Source: CAVSNH01 sp963729275 (GTDB lineage Bacteria; Actinomycetota; Acidimicrobiia; Acidimicrobiales; RAAP-2). From it: a stretch of DNA of 64,000 nucleotides. The stretch lies in the NCBI GenBank assembly GCA_963729275.1, contig CAVSNH010000004.1, positions 744,001-808,000 on the forward strand. Direction: 5' to 3'. The position numbers and the translations under genes are program-made. The notes under the pieces were generated by a model. It saw nothing but the letters and a program-made list of their open reading frames with translations. It searched no databases and was not told the DNA's origin. How positions within the stretch are numbered: position 1 is the stretch's first letter; each line of letters begins with the position of its first letter. This document shows positions 35,533 to 45,134 of this stretch, piece after piece.

Positions 35533-37311
35533 GTGCCCGCCTCCCTCTGCGGTGGTAGCGGCAGGAAGGCCTCGCTTGTGGGCGTAAGAGTTCCTGGCCT
35601 TGACGTGATCACTACCTATCGGCGGGGCTGGTTGCCGCGGGACATCATGGCGGGCCTCGTCCTGACCGCCATTCTGGTGCCACAAGGCATGGCCTACGCC
35701 GAACTCGCAGGCTTGCCTCCCATTACCGGGTTGTATACGTCGATCCTCTGCCTCGTCGGCTACGCCGTTCTGGGGCCCTCTCGCATCCTTGTTCTTGGCC
35801 CGGATTCATCTCTCGGTCCAATGATCGCCGCAACGATCCTGCCTTTAGCCGGCGCCGATGGCCACCCCGAACGGGCCATCGCACTGGCCTCGATTCTGGC
35901 GATCATGGTGGGAGCCGTCATGTTCGTCGCCGGGGTGGCCAAGCTCGGATTCGTCGCCGATCTCCTCTCGCGGCCGACGCAGATTGGCTATATGACCGGA
36001 CTTGCACTGACGATCGTTATGGGCCAACTCCCCAAATTGTTCGGTTTCTCCGTCGATTCGGACAACCTGCTCGGTGATGTGAAGGGGTTCGTCGAAGGAC
36101 TCTGGCGGGGCGAGACAGTACCGGCCGCAGTGGCCATCGGGTTGTTCGGACTCTCGCTGATCCTGGCACTCGGACGCCTGTTGCCGAAACTGCCAAGCGT
36201 TCTCGTCGCCGTGGTTCTGTCAATCCTGGCGGCGGTGGTATTCGATCTCGCCGACCACGGTGTGTCGCTCGTGGGGGTACTGCCCAAAGGGCTCCCACCC
36301 TTCACCTTGCCGATGGTGTCGGCGTCGGACCTGCCTCTCTTGACCGCCGGGGCTCTCGGGATCGCACTCGTCGCACTGACGGACACGATCTCGACAGCGT
36401 CCGCCTTTGCTGCCCGGAAGGGTGACGATGTGCATCCGAATCAGGAGATGATCGGAATCGGCGCGGCGAACGTCGCAGCCGGCCTTTTCCAAGGGTTTCC
36501 CGTGAGCACCAGTGGATCCAGGACCGCCGTAGCCGAACAGGCGGGCGCCAGGACACAGGTCAGCGGCCTGGTCGGTGCGGCGACGATCACATTGATGCTC
36601 CTGCTCGTACCGGGCTTGCTGCGAAACCTACCCCAACCCACCCTGGCAGCCGTAGTGATGGCGGCCGCCCTGTCTCTCGCCGATCTGAAGGGGTTGGAGC
36701 GACTGCTGCGCCTGCGGAAAGCCGAATTCGCCCTGGCCATCGCAGCCTTACTGGGTGTCGCCCTTCTCGGTGTGCTGCCTGGCATCGCCATCGCGGTGGG
36801 ACTCTCGATTCTCAATGTTTTCCGACGGTCATGGTGGCCGTACAGCACAACCCTCGGAACGGTACAGGGAATCCCCGGCTACCACGACATCCGGTCATAT
36901 CCCGATGCTGGCCGCATCGACGGAGCTGTGATCTTTCGGTTCGACTCCCCACTGTTCTTCGCGAACGCTCGCTCTTTCCGAGAGCAAGTCACAGACATCG
37001 CCCGGACTGAGCCACGGCCAAATTGGGTCATCGTCGCCGCCGAGCCGATCACCGACGTTGACACAACGGCCGCCGACATGCTGAAGGATCTCGAACACTC
37101 CCTCAACCAAGCGGGGACCTCGCTCGTTTTCGCGGAGATGAAGGATCCCGTGCGGCAGAAGATCGACCGCTACGAACTCACACAAACCATCGACCCGAGC
37201 CACTTCTTTCCAACTCTCGACTCGGCAGTCGAGGCGGTCCGGAGCTGGGGAACCGATGCTCGGGAGTTGCCAGTGGTGCCAAACAAGCCCGGGGACATGT
37301 CGCATGACTAA
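35533..37311 (+). CDS. SulP-family anion permease with STAS domain
   Basis: The 592-residue protein has the SulP signature LVPQGMAYAELAGLPPITGLY in the first helices, about 12-14 membrane segments, and a C-terminal STAS domain (about residues 440-560; GAVIFRFDSPLFFANARSFR, ITDVDTTAADML). SulP proteins import sulfate, bicarbonate or related anions. The start is GTG 35533; GTG 35578, after AGGAAGG, is an alternative. Its last codons overlap the start of the lipid kinase gene by 8 bases, so the two are coupled. No carbonic anhydrase or sulfur gene is adjacent to identify the anion. Confidence 0.88.
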   Translation: MPASLCGGSGRKASLVGVRVPGLDVITTYRRGWLPRDIMAGLVLTAILVPQGMAYAELAGLPPITGLYTSILCLVGYAVLGPSRILVLGPDSSLGPMIAATILPLAGADGHPERAIALASILAIMVGAVMFVAGVAKLGFVADLLSRPTQIGYMTGLALTIVMGQLPKLFGFSVDSDNLLGDVKGFVEGLWRGETVPAAVAIGLFGLSLILALGRLLPKLPSVLVAVVLSILAAVVFDLADHGVSLVGVLPKGLPPFTLPMVSASDLPLLTAGALGIALVALTDTISTASAFAARKGDDVHPNQEMIGIGAANVAAGLFQGFPVSTSGSRTAVAEQAGARTQVSGLVGAATITLMLLLVPGLLRNLPQPTLAAVVMAAALSLADLKGLERLLRLRKAEFALAIAALLGVALLGVLPGIAIAVGLSILNVFRRSWWPYSTTLGTVQGIPGYHDIRSYPDAGRIDGAVIFRFDSPLFFANARSFREQVTDIARTEPRPNWVIVAAEPITDVDTTAADMLKDLEHSLNQAGTSLVFAEMKDPVRQKIDRYELTQTIDPSHFFPTLDSAVEAVRSWGTDARELPVVPNKPGDMSHD

Positions 37312-38677
37312 AGATCCGACACGCGCCACCGTGCCAGAGCGCCTCGCCGCGCTCGTCGCACTAGGAGCCCTCGCAGCTTGTGGACTCCTGCTTGCGCTCG
37401 GTGGCATCGGGTCTCTCACAGCGATCCTGTTGACGATCGCTGGGCTCTTGGTTCTCGTCATAGCCGGCTGGAACTCCGTCGCACATCACGGCAAAGCCAG
37501 GATCGCAGCCGAACTGTCGGGATTGTTGGGTCTGGCGATCCTGATTGCTGGCTTCGTGACGGCAGATCTGAACGCACTACGGATAGCTATCGTGCTGGCT
37601 CTCTCGATCGTCTCGATCGTTACTGCCGGGGTCGCTCTGCACAAGAATGCCAGAGGGCTTCAGAGAGAGGCCGCCTCCAGGGTGCCGGCATCTCCCCCGA
37701 GTCATCCCGTACTGATCATGAACCCGAAATCGGGTGGCGGGAAGGTCGAACGATTCCAGCTGGCCTCCGAGTGCCGCAAACGTGGGATCCAAGGGATCGA
37801 ACTCGGGCCCAACGACGATCTTATCCAGCTCGCTGAGAAGGCCGTCGTCGATGGAGCTGATGTCATCGGAATGGCGGGGGGTGACGGTTCCCAGGCGCTG
37901 GTCGCCGCGGTGGCCGCCCGCAGCCGAATTCCGCACGTCGTGGTTCCGGCCGGTACCCGGAACCACTTTGCACTCGACCTCGGGCTCGACCGTGAAGATG
38001 TCGTCGGCGCGCTCGATGCGTACGTTGACGGAGTCGACCGCCAGGTCGACCTGGCGACGGTCAACGGCCGCGTCTTCGTCAACAACGCATCGCTGGGCAT
38101 CTACGCCAAGATCGTCCAGTCCTCCGAGTATCGAAACGCCAAGATGCAGACCGCCATGAAGATGCTGCCAGACCTCATCGGCCCGGAAGCAGCGCCGCTC
38201 GACCTCCGGTTCCGAGGCCCCGACGGTACCGAATACTCAACGGCGAACCTGATCATGATCTCCAACAACCCCTACGAACTCCATCGGGGTGCAGGGCAGG
38301 GTACGAGAGAGCGTTTGGACCAGGGGGTGCTCGGTATCGCCGTTGCCACAATCCGCGATGCCGAAGAAGCGTCGCGCTTCGTGGCACTTGAGGCCGTTGG
38401 TCAAGTTCAGCACTTTCCAGGATGGCTTGAGTGGACGACCACCAATTTTGCGATCTCCTCCTCTGGCGACGTGGAGGTCGGAGTGGACGGCGAGGCCTGT
38501 CGCCTCGAACCACCCGTCGTGTTCAAGATCTTTCCGGGCGCGCTCCAGGTTCGCATTCCGCGGCTCGCCATCGGGCAATCTCCGGCTGCCAGGGGCGTTC
38601 ATCTCTTGTCGCGTTCGGTCGTTACACAGCTGGCACGCGTGGCAAAAGGACATGCATCTCCGCTTTACTCCAAATGA
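37304..38677 (+). CDS. Diacylglycerol kinase-like lipid kinase with membrane N-terminus
   Basis: The 457-residue protein has about four hydrophobic segments in the first 120 residues, then the DAGK catalytic domain: NPKSGGGKVERF (about residue 139), GMAGGDGSQALVAAV (about 191) and PAGTRNHFALDLGL. The N-terminal membrane extension is unusual for the DgkB/YegS family and suggests it works at the bilayer. The catalytic GGDGT has Ser instead of Thr. It overlaps the SulP gene and is followed 21 bases later by ppk2. Confidence 0.8.
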   Translation: MTKDPTRATVPERLAALVALGALAACGLLLALGGIGSLTAILLTIAGLLVLVIAGWNSVAHHGKARIAAELSGLLGLAILIAGFVTADLNALRIAIVLALSIVSIVTAGVALHKNARGLQREAASRVPASPPSHPVLIMNPKSGGGKVERFQLASECRKRGIQGIELGPNDDLIQLAEKAVVDGADVIGMAGGDGSQALVAAVAARSRIPHVVVPAGTRNHFALDLGLDREDVVGALDAYVDGVDRQVDLATVNGRVFVNNASLGIYAKIVQSSEYRNAKMQTAMKMLPDLIGPEAAPLDLRFRGPDGTEYSTANLIMISNNPYELHRGAGQGTRERLDQGVLGIAVATIRDAEEASRFVALEAVGQVQHFPGWLEWTTTNFAISSSGDVEVGVDGEACRLEPPVVFKIFPGALQVRIPRLAIGQSPAARGVHLLSRSVVTQLARVAKGHASPLYSK

Positions 38678-38698
38678 CTCACGCTCGAAAGGGGAACG

Positions 38699-39598
38699 AT
38701 GCCAAGGACTAAGAAGGAACCACGGAAGCATCAGAAGCGTTCGAACTTGCGCTCGCCCCAAGAGGACTCCCCTCCCATCGCCGTGGCCGCCTCACACTCG
38801 CTCGAATGCCACAGAGGGAGCCTTCCGAAGCTGGAACGCAAACCCTACGAACGAGAGCTCCGACGCCTTCAGATCGAACTCGTCCAGCTACAGCGCTGGG
38901 TGGTGGAGACCGGAGCGAAGGTCTGCATCATCTTCGAAGGAAGGGATACCGCAGGCAAGGGAGGCGTCATCAAGCGCATTGCCGAACGGGTAAGCCCTCG
39001 CGTATTCCGAGTGGTCGCCCTTCCTGCCCCAAGCGACCGGGAGAGGTCCCAGATGTACATTCAGCGTTATCTGCCGCATCTGCCCGCCAGTGGGGAGGTC
39101 GTGATTTTCGACCGCAGCTGGTACAACCGGGCTGGTGTCGAGCGTGTGATGGGATTCTGCACAGAGGAGGACGCCGAGCGGTTTCTCGCTCTAGTACCCC
39201 TTGTGGAGCAGGCAATCGTGGACTCGAAGGTCACGCTTCTCAAGTACTGGCTCGAAGTGAGTTCCGAGGAGCAGACCAGGCGCCTCGAGGCACGCATCGA
39301 CGATGGACGCAAGACCTGGAAGCTCTCTCCGATGGATCTCAAATCCTACGGGCGGTGGTTTGATTACTCCCGAGCCCGAGACGCCATGTTTGCAGCCACC
39401 AACTCCGACTCCGCCCCATGGTTTGTCGCCGACTCGAATGACAAGCGCCGAGCCAGACTCAACATCATCAGTCACATTCTCGACCAGGTTCCGTATACGC
39501 CATCGCCGGCGACGAAGGTCGATCTGCCGTCGCGGCAGGCTCGGGATGGCTATCGCGAGCCCGAGCGGCAATATCACTGGGTCCCGTCAATATTCTAG
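38699..39598 (+). CDS. ppk2: Polyphosphate kinase 2
   Basis: The 299-residue enzyme has the Walker A region FEGRDTAGKGG (residues 79-89), the Walker B segment IFDRSWYNRAGVERVMGF (about 136-153) and the lid region RRLEARIDDGRKTWKLSP. PPK2 uses polyphosphate to phosphorylate nucleoside mono- or diphosphates. A basic 35-residue N-terminus precedes the domain. The ATG follows AAAGGGG. It sits behind SulP and the lipid kinase and probably shares their transcript. Confidence 0.92.
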   Translation: MPRTKKEPRKHQKRSNLRSPQEDSPPIAVAASHSLECHRGSLPKLERKPYERELRRLQIELVQLQRWVVETGAKVCIIFEGRDTAGKGGVIKRIAERVSPRVFRVVALPAPSDRERSQMYIQRYLPHLPASGEVVIFDRSWYNRAGVERVMGFCTEEDAERFLALVPLVEQAIVDSKVTLLKYWLEVSSEEQTRRLEARIDDGRKTWKLSPMDLKSYGRWFDYSRARDAMFAATNSDSAPWFVADSNDKRRARLNIISHILDQVPYTPSPATKVDLPSRQARDGYREPERQYHWVPSIF

Positions 39599-39788
39599 GA
39601 GAGGAGCACATTTCTGGTCCGTGCCGATTTTCAAGCCCCCGTCGGATCTGAATGACCCAGGGCGCTCGGTTTCATCGGCTTCAGGACGACGATGTCCCTG
39701 CGCACGCCAGCACCTGCTTCTCTGACTGCGGAGTAACGCGCTCTCACCGGTACTAAGAGCGCGATCACACTGATCAACGAGGTTCGCC

Positions 39789-40658
39789 GTGTTGACGCTC
39801 CTCTTCGCTTTACTGGCGGCACTCTGCAACGCATTCAACGTCACCACTCAGCACCTCGCCAGCACTACTAACCCCAAGGAGTCCAAGGGGTGGCGCTTCG
39901 TCGTGTATCTGTTCACTAGCCCGCTGTGGCTGCTCGGTTGGGTGGCGCTGGCAGGGGCATTCATCTTCCAGGCCATCGCCCTCCACCTGGGTCTGATGTC
40001 GGTGGTGCAACCCCTTCTTGTCACTGAGCTTGTGTTCGTCCTCGTCTTGCGGCGCATCTGGATCCACCAGTCCATCTGTGCGATCACATGGTGGTCGGCC
40101 GTCCTGACCTGCCTCATGCTGACCTTGTTTGTGGCGATGTCAGAGCCACAAGGCGGCAATAGCCTTCCCTCGAGCCACGCGTGGGTTGCGGCCACGGTTG
40201 TAACAGTCGGCGCCGCGGCCCTGCTGGCACTCATTGGCACGCGCGGATCACCGGCACGTCGCGCCGCTCTCCTCGGTTCGTCAACAGCAATCATGTGGGC
40301 GCTCGTGGCCACGTTCATCAAGACCACGACCGAGGCGCTCTCCCAGTTCGGGGTAACGGGGGCTTTGACTCATTGGCCTGTCTACGCCCTGGCTGGGGCC
40401 GGCCTCACCGCGGAAATCCTCAATCAGGCGGCGCTCCACGTTGGTCCGCTCAGCATGTCCCAGCCCTTTCTGGTCATCGTCGATCCCATCGTCAGCATCG
40501 CCCTCAGCGCCTGGGTCTTCGAGGAGTACTTCACCTCGAATTCCATCAGGATTGCGCTCGCCGTGTTCGGGTTCACCGGCATGTGCGTGGGCGTTGCCGT
40601 GCTCATACGGACGGCCCCCGCGACCATGACTCCTTCGCGACCGTCCGCTACCCAGTGA
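39789..40658 (+). CDS. DMT-family (EamA-like) transporter
   Basis: The 289-residue protein has about ten helices in two halves: FALLAALCNAFNVTTQHLAS and VVQPLLVTELVFVLVLRRIW in the first, SSTAIMWALVATFIKTTTEA and SMSQPFLVIVDPIVSIALSA in the second. It starts at a GTG after GAGG and is similar in design to the frameshifted gene at 16386-17269, so it is a paralogue. The substrate is unknown. Confidence 0.8.
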   Translation: MLTLLFALLAALCNAFNVTTQHLASTTNPKESKGWRFVVYLFTSPLWLLGWVALAGAFIFQAIALHLGLMSVVQPLLVTELVFVLVLRRIWIHQSICAITWWSAVLTCLMLTLFVAMSEPQGGNSLPSSHAWVAATVVTVGAAALLALIGTRGSPARRAALLGSSTAIMWALVATFIKTTTEALSQFGVTGALTHWPVYALAGAGLTAEILNQAALHVGPLSMSQPFLVIVDPIVSIALSAWVFEEYFTSNSIRIALAVFGFTGMCVGVAVLIRTAPATMTPSRPSATQ

Positions 40659-41107
40659 TGGTCCGGGCAATCTGACCCGGCGGCGTCAACGGCCGCCCGG
40701 GACCTTGGCCGGCTAGGTGGTGCCACCGGTCGTGATGATGGCTCTCGGTGAAGCGCCGAGTGGGTTCCGGGGCCATGCTCGCTGGACCGAATAGGTGGCG
40801 GGGACGCGCCCCCGATGGGGCCGTCTGCGGGCGCCTCATGGTGTCCCTGATGGTATGTGCTCACCGGTTGGGTAGGACACTGAGCTTCCCCGGCCGGACT
40901 GTCAAAGGTGTCGCCGAGGGGCGGGTTCGTTCGGCAACCACTACGCCACGAATAGGGCTGCGACACGTTGATATTCATGCCACCGAGAGCTTCAGACGGG
41001 CATCGGATTTGATTTTTTGTTCGAAGTAGATTTCAACCTGGAGTCGTCCACCCGATATGGGGTCGATCGATCGAACGAACAAACGAACAAGCGAAAGGTT
41101 GCTCAAA
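40659..41107. other. Upstream region of the second aquaporin, with a short CGAA-rich tract
   Basis: No gene is seen. Just before the aquaporin start (41064-41096) lies a low-complexity stretch of repeated GATCGATC, then GAACGAACAAACGAACAAG, which may form the leader. Confidence 0.4.
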
Positions 41108-41872
41108 ATGCTTCGAAGGCTTGCGGCAGAACTGCTTGGAACCCTGATCCTCGTCTTCATTGCTTGTGGAGTCGCTACCCTGTCCTTCGGCAAGGGATTC
41201 AACTTTGCCGGGTTCACCCTTGCTCACAACCTGTCAGCGGGTATCGTCGCCACAGCCCTCGCTTTCGGCCTCGTGCTGTTGGCGCTGGTCTACGTCCTGG
41301 GACCCATCTCGGGATGCCATGTCAACCCAGCCGTGACCATCGGGGCACTACTCGCTCGACGCATCCAGCCGGTCGAGGGCGTGCTCTATATGGTGGCTCA
41401 GTTCATCGGGGGCATCTTGGGTGCCTTACTGCTATGGGGGGTGTTCAGCGCCTCTCCCCTCTACCGGCGAACAGTTACCGGCCTCGGGGCCGACGGCTAC
41501 GGCAAGGCATCAGACGTGCATATCAGTGCCGGCGGTGCCTTCTTGGTCGAGGTAATCCTCACCGCCATCTTCGTCTTTGTAGTCCTGGGCGTGACTTCAC
41601 GGATCGCCAACGCCGCCGCAGCCGGACTGGTGATCGGCCTGACGCTGACCTTCATTCACCTCATTGGCATCCCTCTGACTGGCACATCGGTCAATCCGGC
41701 TCGGAGCCTCGGCCCGGCCTTGGTGGTGGGCGGAACGGCCCTGAGTCAGGTCTGGCTATTCATTGTTGCCCCAGCCATCGGCGGAGCAGTGGCCGCGATC
41801 ATCCATTGGGTCATTTACCCGAAAGACGCTCCCGAAGCTACTGAGACCCTTGACCCAGAGAGCGCGAGTTAG
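41108..41872 (+). CDS. Aquaporin / MIP-family channel (second of three)
   Basis: The 254-residue channel has NPA boxes at residues 73-75 (CHVNPAVT) and 196-198 (TSVNPARS) and six helices. ATG 41108 is chosen because AELLGT starts just behind it, as in most MIP proteins, with AAAGG upstream; the in-frame ATG 17 codons earlier gives only a charged extension. The gene stands alone. Water or glycerol selectivity is open. Confidence 0.87.
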   Translation: MLRRLAAELLGTLILVFIACGVATLSFGKGFNFAGFTLAHNLSAGIVATALAFGLVLLALVYVLGPISGCHVNPAVTIGALLARRIQPVEGVLYMVAQFIGGILGALLLWGVFSASPLYRRTVTGLGADGYGKASDVHISAGGAFLVEVILTAIFVFVVLGVTSRIANAAAAGLVIGLTLTFIHLIGIPLTGTSVNPARSLGPALVVGGTALSQVWLFIVAPAIGGAVAAIIHWVIYPKDAPEATETLDPESAS

Positions 41873-42264
41873 CCCCAGGTGGCGTCATCTCCGGCACCTC
41901 TTTGGAGCACCGCCTGGCGCCACAGTTCGCTCAACTACCCGGCACCCACCGGATTCGAGGCCCTACACTCAACCCAAACCCGGGCCACACTCTCGTCAGT
42001 GCGGTCCACCGAACGGGGTCCACCGCATACGGCACTCACAACGCGCCATTGTGCGAACACCGTGGCGATCCTCGACGGGGCGCCGATCGTGGTCACGCCC
42101 GCGAATACCGCCACTCGACGCTTGCCCGACCCATCGATGGCCGCTGCCCGGCGAAGGCATTCGCGGAGCGTTTGGTCTTTACCCATTTCTTACTGCTTGT
42201 GAAGGGTGATTCTTACTTCCGGCCATGAGAGTGGGGTGCGAAAATCGTTGTAAGTCACGGAGAA
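41873..42264. other. Intergenic region without a gene
   Basis: No supported gene. A single half of the palindromic element (AAGGGTGA) lies at 42201-42208, about 57 bases before the Cys-containing small gene; the other half is missing. Confidence 0.35.
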
Positions 42265-42495
42265 ATGACGATGGGAGTCGAATTTGGGCCGGTCGTTCGC
42301 TGCGATGCCGACGGGTGCCGCAACGCCCTGCCTCTGGCTGCGGGCGAAGATGCCTTCTCGGTTGTGAGCGCCGAAGATGGGTGGTCGTGGTCACGCTCGT
42401 TCGGCTACCAGTGTCCCGGTCACACGGAGACGGCGTATCAGGCCAGGATCACCCCTCCCTCTTCTTCTTGGCGAGGCGCTCGTAACCAGCCCTAA
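42265..42495 (+). CDS. Small Cys-containing protein of unknown function
   Basis: The 76-residue frame starts after CACGGAGAA and has CDADGC, then a gap of about 29 residues, and QCPGHTE, which could hold one metal ion (three Cys, one His). Between lie FSVVSAEDGWSWSRSFGY, protein-like in composition. The end (PSSSWRGARNQP) looks less constrained. No family is recognised; a zinc-binding miniprotein is plausible. Confidence 0.5.
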   Translation: MTMGVEFGPVVRCDADGCRNALPLAAGEDAFSVVSAEDGWSWSRSFGYQCPGHTETAYQARITPPSSSWRGARNQP

Positions 42496-42929
42496 ACGTC
42501 GAGGTCTGTTTTTGGGTGTCTTGATCAGCAGGTCGCGGGCAGAGGCATTCCTCCAACTGCACGACGATGCCGTCGCCTGTTGGAGAACGACTCCGCAATT
42601 GATTCTTTGATCTGGCGCAGAGTCGCCTGAGTCTGTCGTTCGTCCATCGTCGCAGTCCGCCACATCCAGATAGCCCCGCCGCTCGTCGCTGGACCTGGGG
42701 AGGTTGGCCCCTCGTCCGATCGTCCGGTCGACAGCCTGTCAGCCCCGATGTTCGGTCCGTGTGCATCTCCGGCGAACTGGAGCTGACGCCGAGAAGATAG
42801 GCGGGTGGTGACTGTTTCATCCGTTCAAAAGAATGGCAACAGCGGGTCTTCCTGTCGAAGTGTCAGGACGACGGCAACGCCCGGGGCCCGAAAGGGGGAC
42901 TACGAGAAGCTGAGGTGCGCCGGCCGAAC
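42496..42929. other. Intergenic region without recognisable features
   Basis: No gene or repeat was recognised in these 434 bases. Confidence 0.4.
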
Positions 42930-43232
42930 TCAGTCGACCGCTTGCTCCTCGACAAGTCCCGGGGGGAGCGTGCCCGTGGCGGTCTCCCAGCCGAAGGCGG
43001 CGAGGCGGGCGCTCACCACCTTGGCGATGCCGAGTCCGATGCCGGCGGCGGCCCCCCACAGGAGGGCGTCAGGCCATGAGAACCGGGGGTTGGTGGGGTC
43101 GAACGGCGTAGCGGGGTCTGTGTCCTTGCGCACGGCCTGGTACGTCGCCCTAATGAGCCTCCGGGCGAGCAGCCCACCCAGCATGCCGGTGATGACGGAG
43201 ACCATCTTCCACATCCGGTCACGGCTGATCAT
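42930..43232 (-). CDS. DUF4235 membrane protein
   Basis: The roughly 100-residue protein reads RMWKMVSVITGMLGGLLARR, then a Pro/Asp-rich loop (DPATPFDPTNP), SWPDALLWGAAAGIGLGIAK and GTLPPGL near the end, the DUF4235 pattern of actinobacteria with two membrane segments. Start choice is uncertain between ATGs at 43247, 43232 and 43214; the domain begins at the last. A small palindrome lies 30-40 bases upstream. Function is unknown. Confidence 0.75.
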   Translation of the reverse strand: MISRDRMWKMVSVITGMLGGLLARRLIRATYQAVRKDTDPATPFDPTNPRFSWPDALLWGAAAGIGLGIAKVVSARLAAFGWETATGTLPPGLVEEQAVD

Positions 43233-43907
43233 GTCGGGCGCACCCATCGCGTTAGTCGCACCGTACAATGTACCTCGGCGATTCTGCTTCCAGAACCGCA
43301 AGGAATCGCGCGCCGGATCTGGAGACGATAGCCCCACCTCCCGAACGATCCGATCCACGACGTGTTCGAAACCGGCGAGCCAGGAGACGGACCCGTCTCG
43401 TCCCTATAGAAGATCTGTCGATCAGGTCCGTGATCGACTCGGATGAGTGGGGTATCACGAAGCATTCCTCCTTCGCCTGCCAGCGCTTTGAAATCGCGAC
43501 AGCCGTCCTCTTAGCAGAGAGATCGACTCGCCAGTGATGGCGGCGAACCTGCTGACACGAATAGCGGAGCTTGCAACGAAACGGTCGTCCGTGAGCTCGT
43601 CCGCCAACTGAGATATTCGAGCAACACTGAAGCCTCTATGACGGCTGAGGGAGGGTCTGGTGCGAACTCCCGCCGCTACCATGCAGATGCGGAATCGGCC
43701 CGTTGGGCCCGCGAGTCTTGCCGACGCCATTTCCGGAACTCGTGGAGTGCACATGAGGCGCTGCCCGACGAAAGGTTTGCTCAATGAGGCGCCGCGTTGC
43801 GACCTCGGTCCCAGAAAGCCACCACTTGGGACGGCCCAGGTCCAGATGACTGTGGCCGTGCGCCAGATCCCACCGAGCCGGCGTTCGCGCCACTCAAGAA
43901 GACGTGA
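43233..43907. other. Intergenic region between DUF4235 and the decayed secreted gene
   Basis: Apart from the 11-base palindrome at 43263 I see no gene, RNA or repeat in these 675 bases. Confidence 0.4.
43263..43273. promoter_or_regulatory. Palindrome GTACAATGTAC
   Basis: A perfect 5-1-5 palindrome lies just upstream of the DUF4235 gene. It is short and could be chance. Confidence 0.25.
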
Positions 43908-44803
43908 CTACCCGGGGGCGTAGTCGGCACAAACTGCCACCGCCTGCACCGAGCTATCGCCGTCACTCATGTTGTTTCGTTTGCAAGCCACGAGACCTCG
44001 TTGACCTGCTCCGTTGTCTCGATCTGCACGGCGGGTCGGTCCGAGGTCGAATAGTCGCCCCCACCGGTGACAACTGTCTTCCGTGGACAGTTGACGATGG
44101 GAGCTTGCATCTCTTGCCCGGCAGGATTGTCCACCTTGGTCCCGTTGGTGATGGAGTAATGGGACGCAACTCCACAGATCGCGAACGCGGTGACCGTGGC
44201 GCTATCGGGGCTGTTGTTGCCCATGGCGCCGCCCATCCGTAGGCCGGGTCCGGCAACATGGGAAAAGTGGAGTTCAGCCCCACCGTGAGCTCACCCGACG
44301 AGGAAAACCCGCCGCCGCCGAGGACCTTGGTCTTGGCCGGTCAGGTGGCGAACACAGAGTTCTGTGTCTCAGGCTGGCTCTGCCCCACGGCCTCAACGAC
44401 GGTATATCTCTTCGGTGCCCTCTTCACACAGATGGCTTGAACGACGAACGTGGCGCTAGCCCCGCTCGTGTTGTTCATGTACGCCGCCCAGCCTCCGCTT
44501 ATGGGATAGGAGGAGTTGACATCAACCCCCGGTCCCCCCTCCATCCCGGGCGTTGCCACGCCTCCTCCGACCACGGTCCAGCCGCTCTCACACGAGGCAC
44601 TCCCGTAGGCCTGGGAGTCGTTCGGATCGGAAAAAGCATTTGACACGGTGACCTCGTAGTTCGGTCCCCTGGCCTCGATGTGGTGACCCCCCGTCGATCG
44701 GACTGGTCTCCACCGTCTTCGCGGCCGCCGGAGTTGCCGCGATCGCGATAGCCATTGCGACAGCGGCGAAGACAGCACACATGGCCCTTGGAACCCGGGT
44801 CAT
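43908..44803 (-). pseudogene. Decayed secreted protein with three repeats of a Cys-GGG domain
   Basis: The gene starts well: ATG 44803 after AAGGGAGG and a clean signal peptide (MCAVFAAVAMAIAIAATPAAA). It then needs a frame change near 44690 to reach SASCESGWTVVGGGVATPGM and VNSSYPISGGWAAYMNNTSG. At 44341 a TGA replaces an expected Cys, and the same frame continues PAKTKVLGGGGFSSSG and VGLNSTFPMLPDPAYGWAA. A second frame change near 44230 leads to NNSPDSATVTAFAICG and CPRKTVVTGGGDYSTSD, and a third after WLANET to SSVQAVAVCADYAPG. Each repeat has C-x5-V-x-GGG and ends in an AIC-like strand. Three frameshifts and one stop mean the gene is dead. Confidence 0.75.
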
Positions 44804-45134
44804 GGCGACCTCCCTTGCTCGTCGGCGGACCACGGCTCCGGATTTCTACGTCGCACGAACCCGTCGGCAGGTGAAGCGAACGCGATCGCATCCTTGGCGT
44901 CAAATGCTCGTAACACAGCCGTCAAATGCCAATCTCTGAAGGGATGCCGTTGGGGAATAGGCCATAACACCTCCTCCGAGGGTGATGAAGAGAGGTGGTC
45001 ATCCGGGCTAGGCGAATGTCAGAACGGCAAGGACAATTGGCAGAAGACCAGATGTCCGGTTTGCTGGTTGATGAAGGTCAGTTCTGCGAGGATCGATTGG
45101 AGGGGACTCGCCAAGCAATACGGTCCCAGGATCG
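44804..45134. other. Upstream region of the decayed secreted gene
   Basis: No gene. Two degenerate matches to the palindromic element occur: ACCTCCTCCGAGGGTGA (44970-44986, right half intact) and TCATCCGGGCTAGGCGA (44999-45015, left half intact). Confidence 0.35.

Noticed and set aside
41064..41096. CGAA-rich tandem tract as a CRISPR or iteron array
   Set aside because: Units are 4-8 bases, irregular and few; no spacers and no replication gene nearby.
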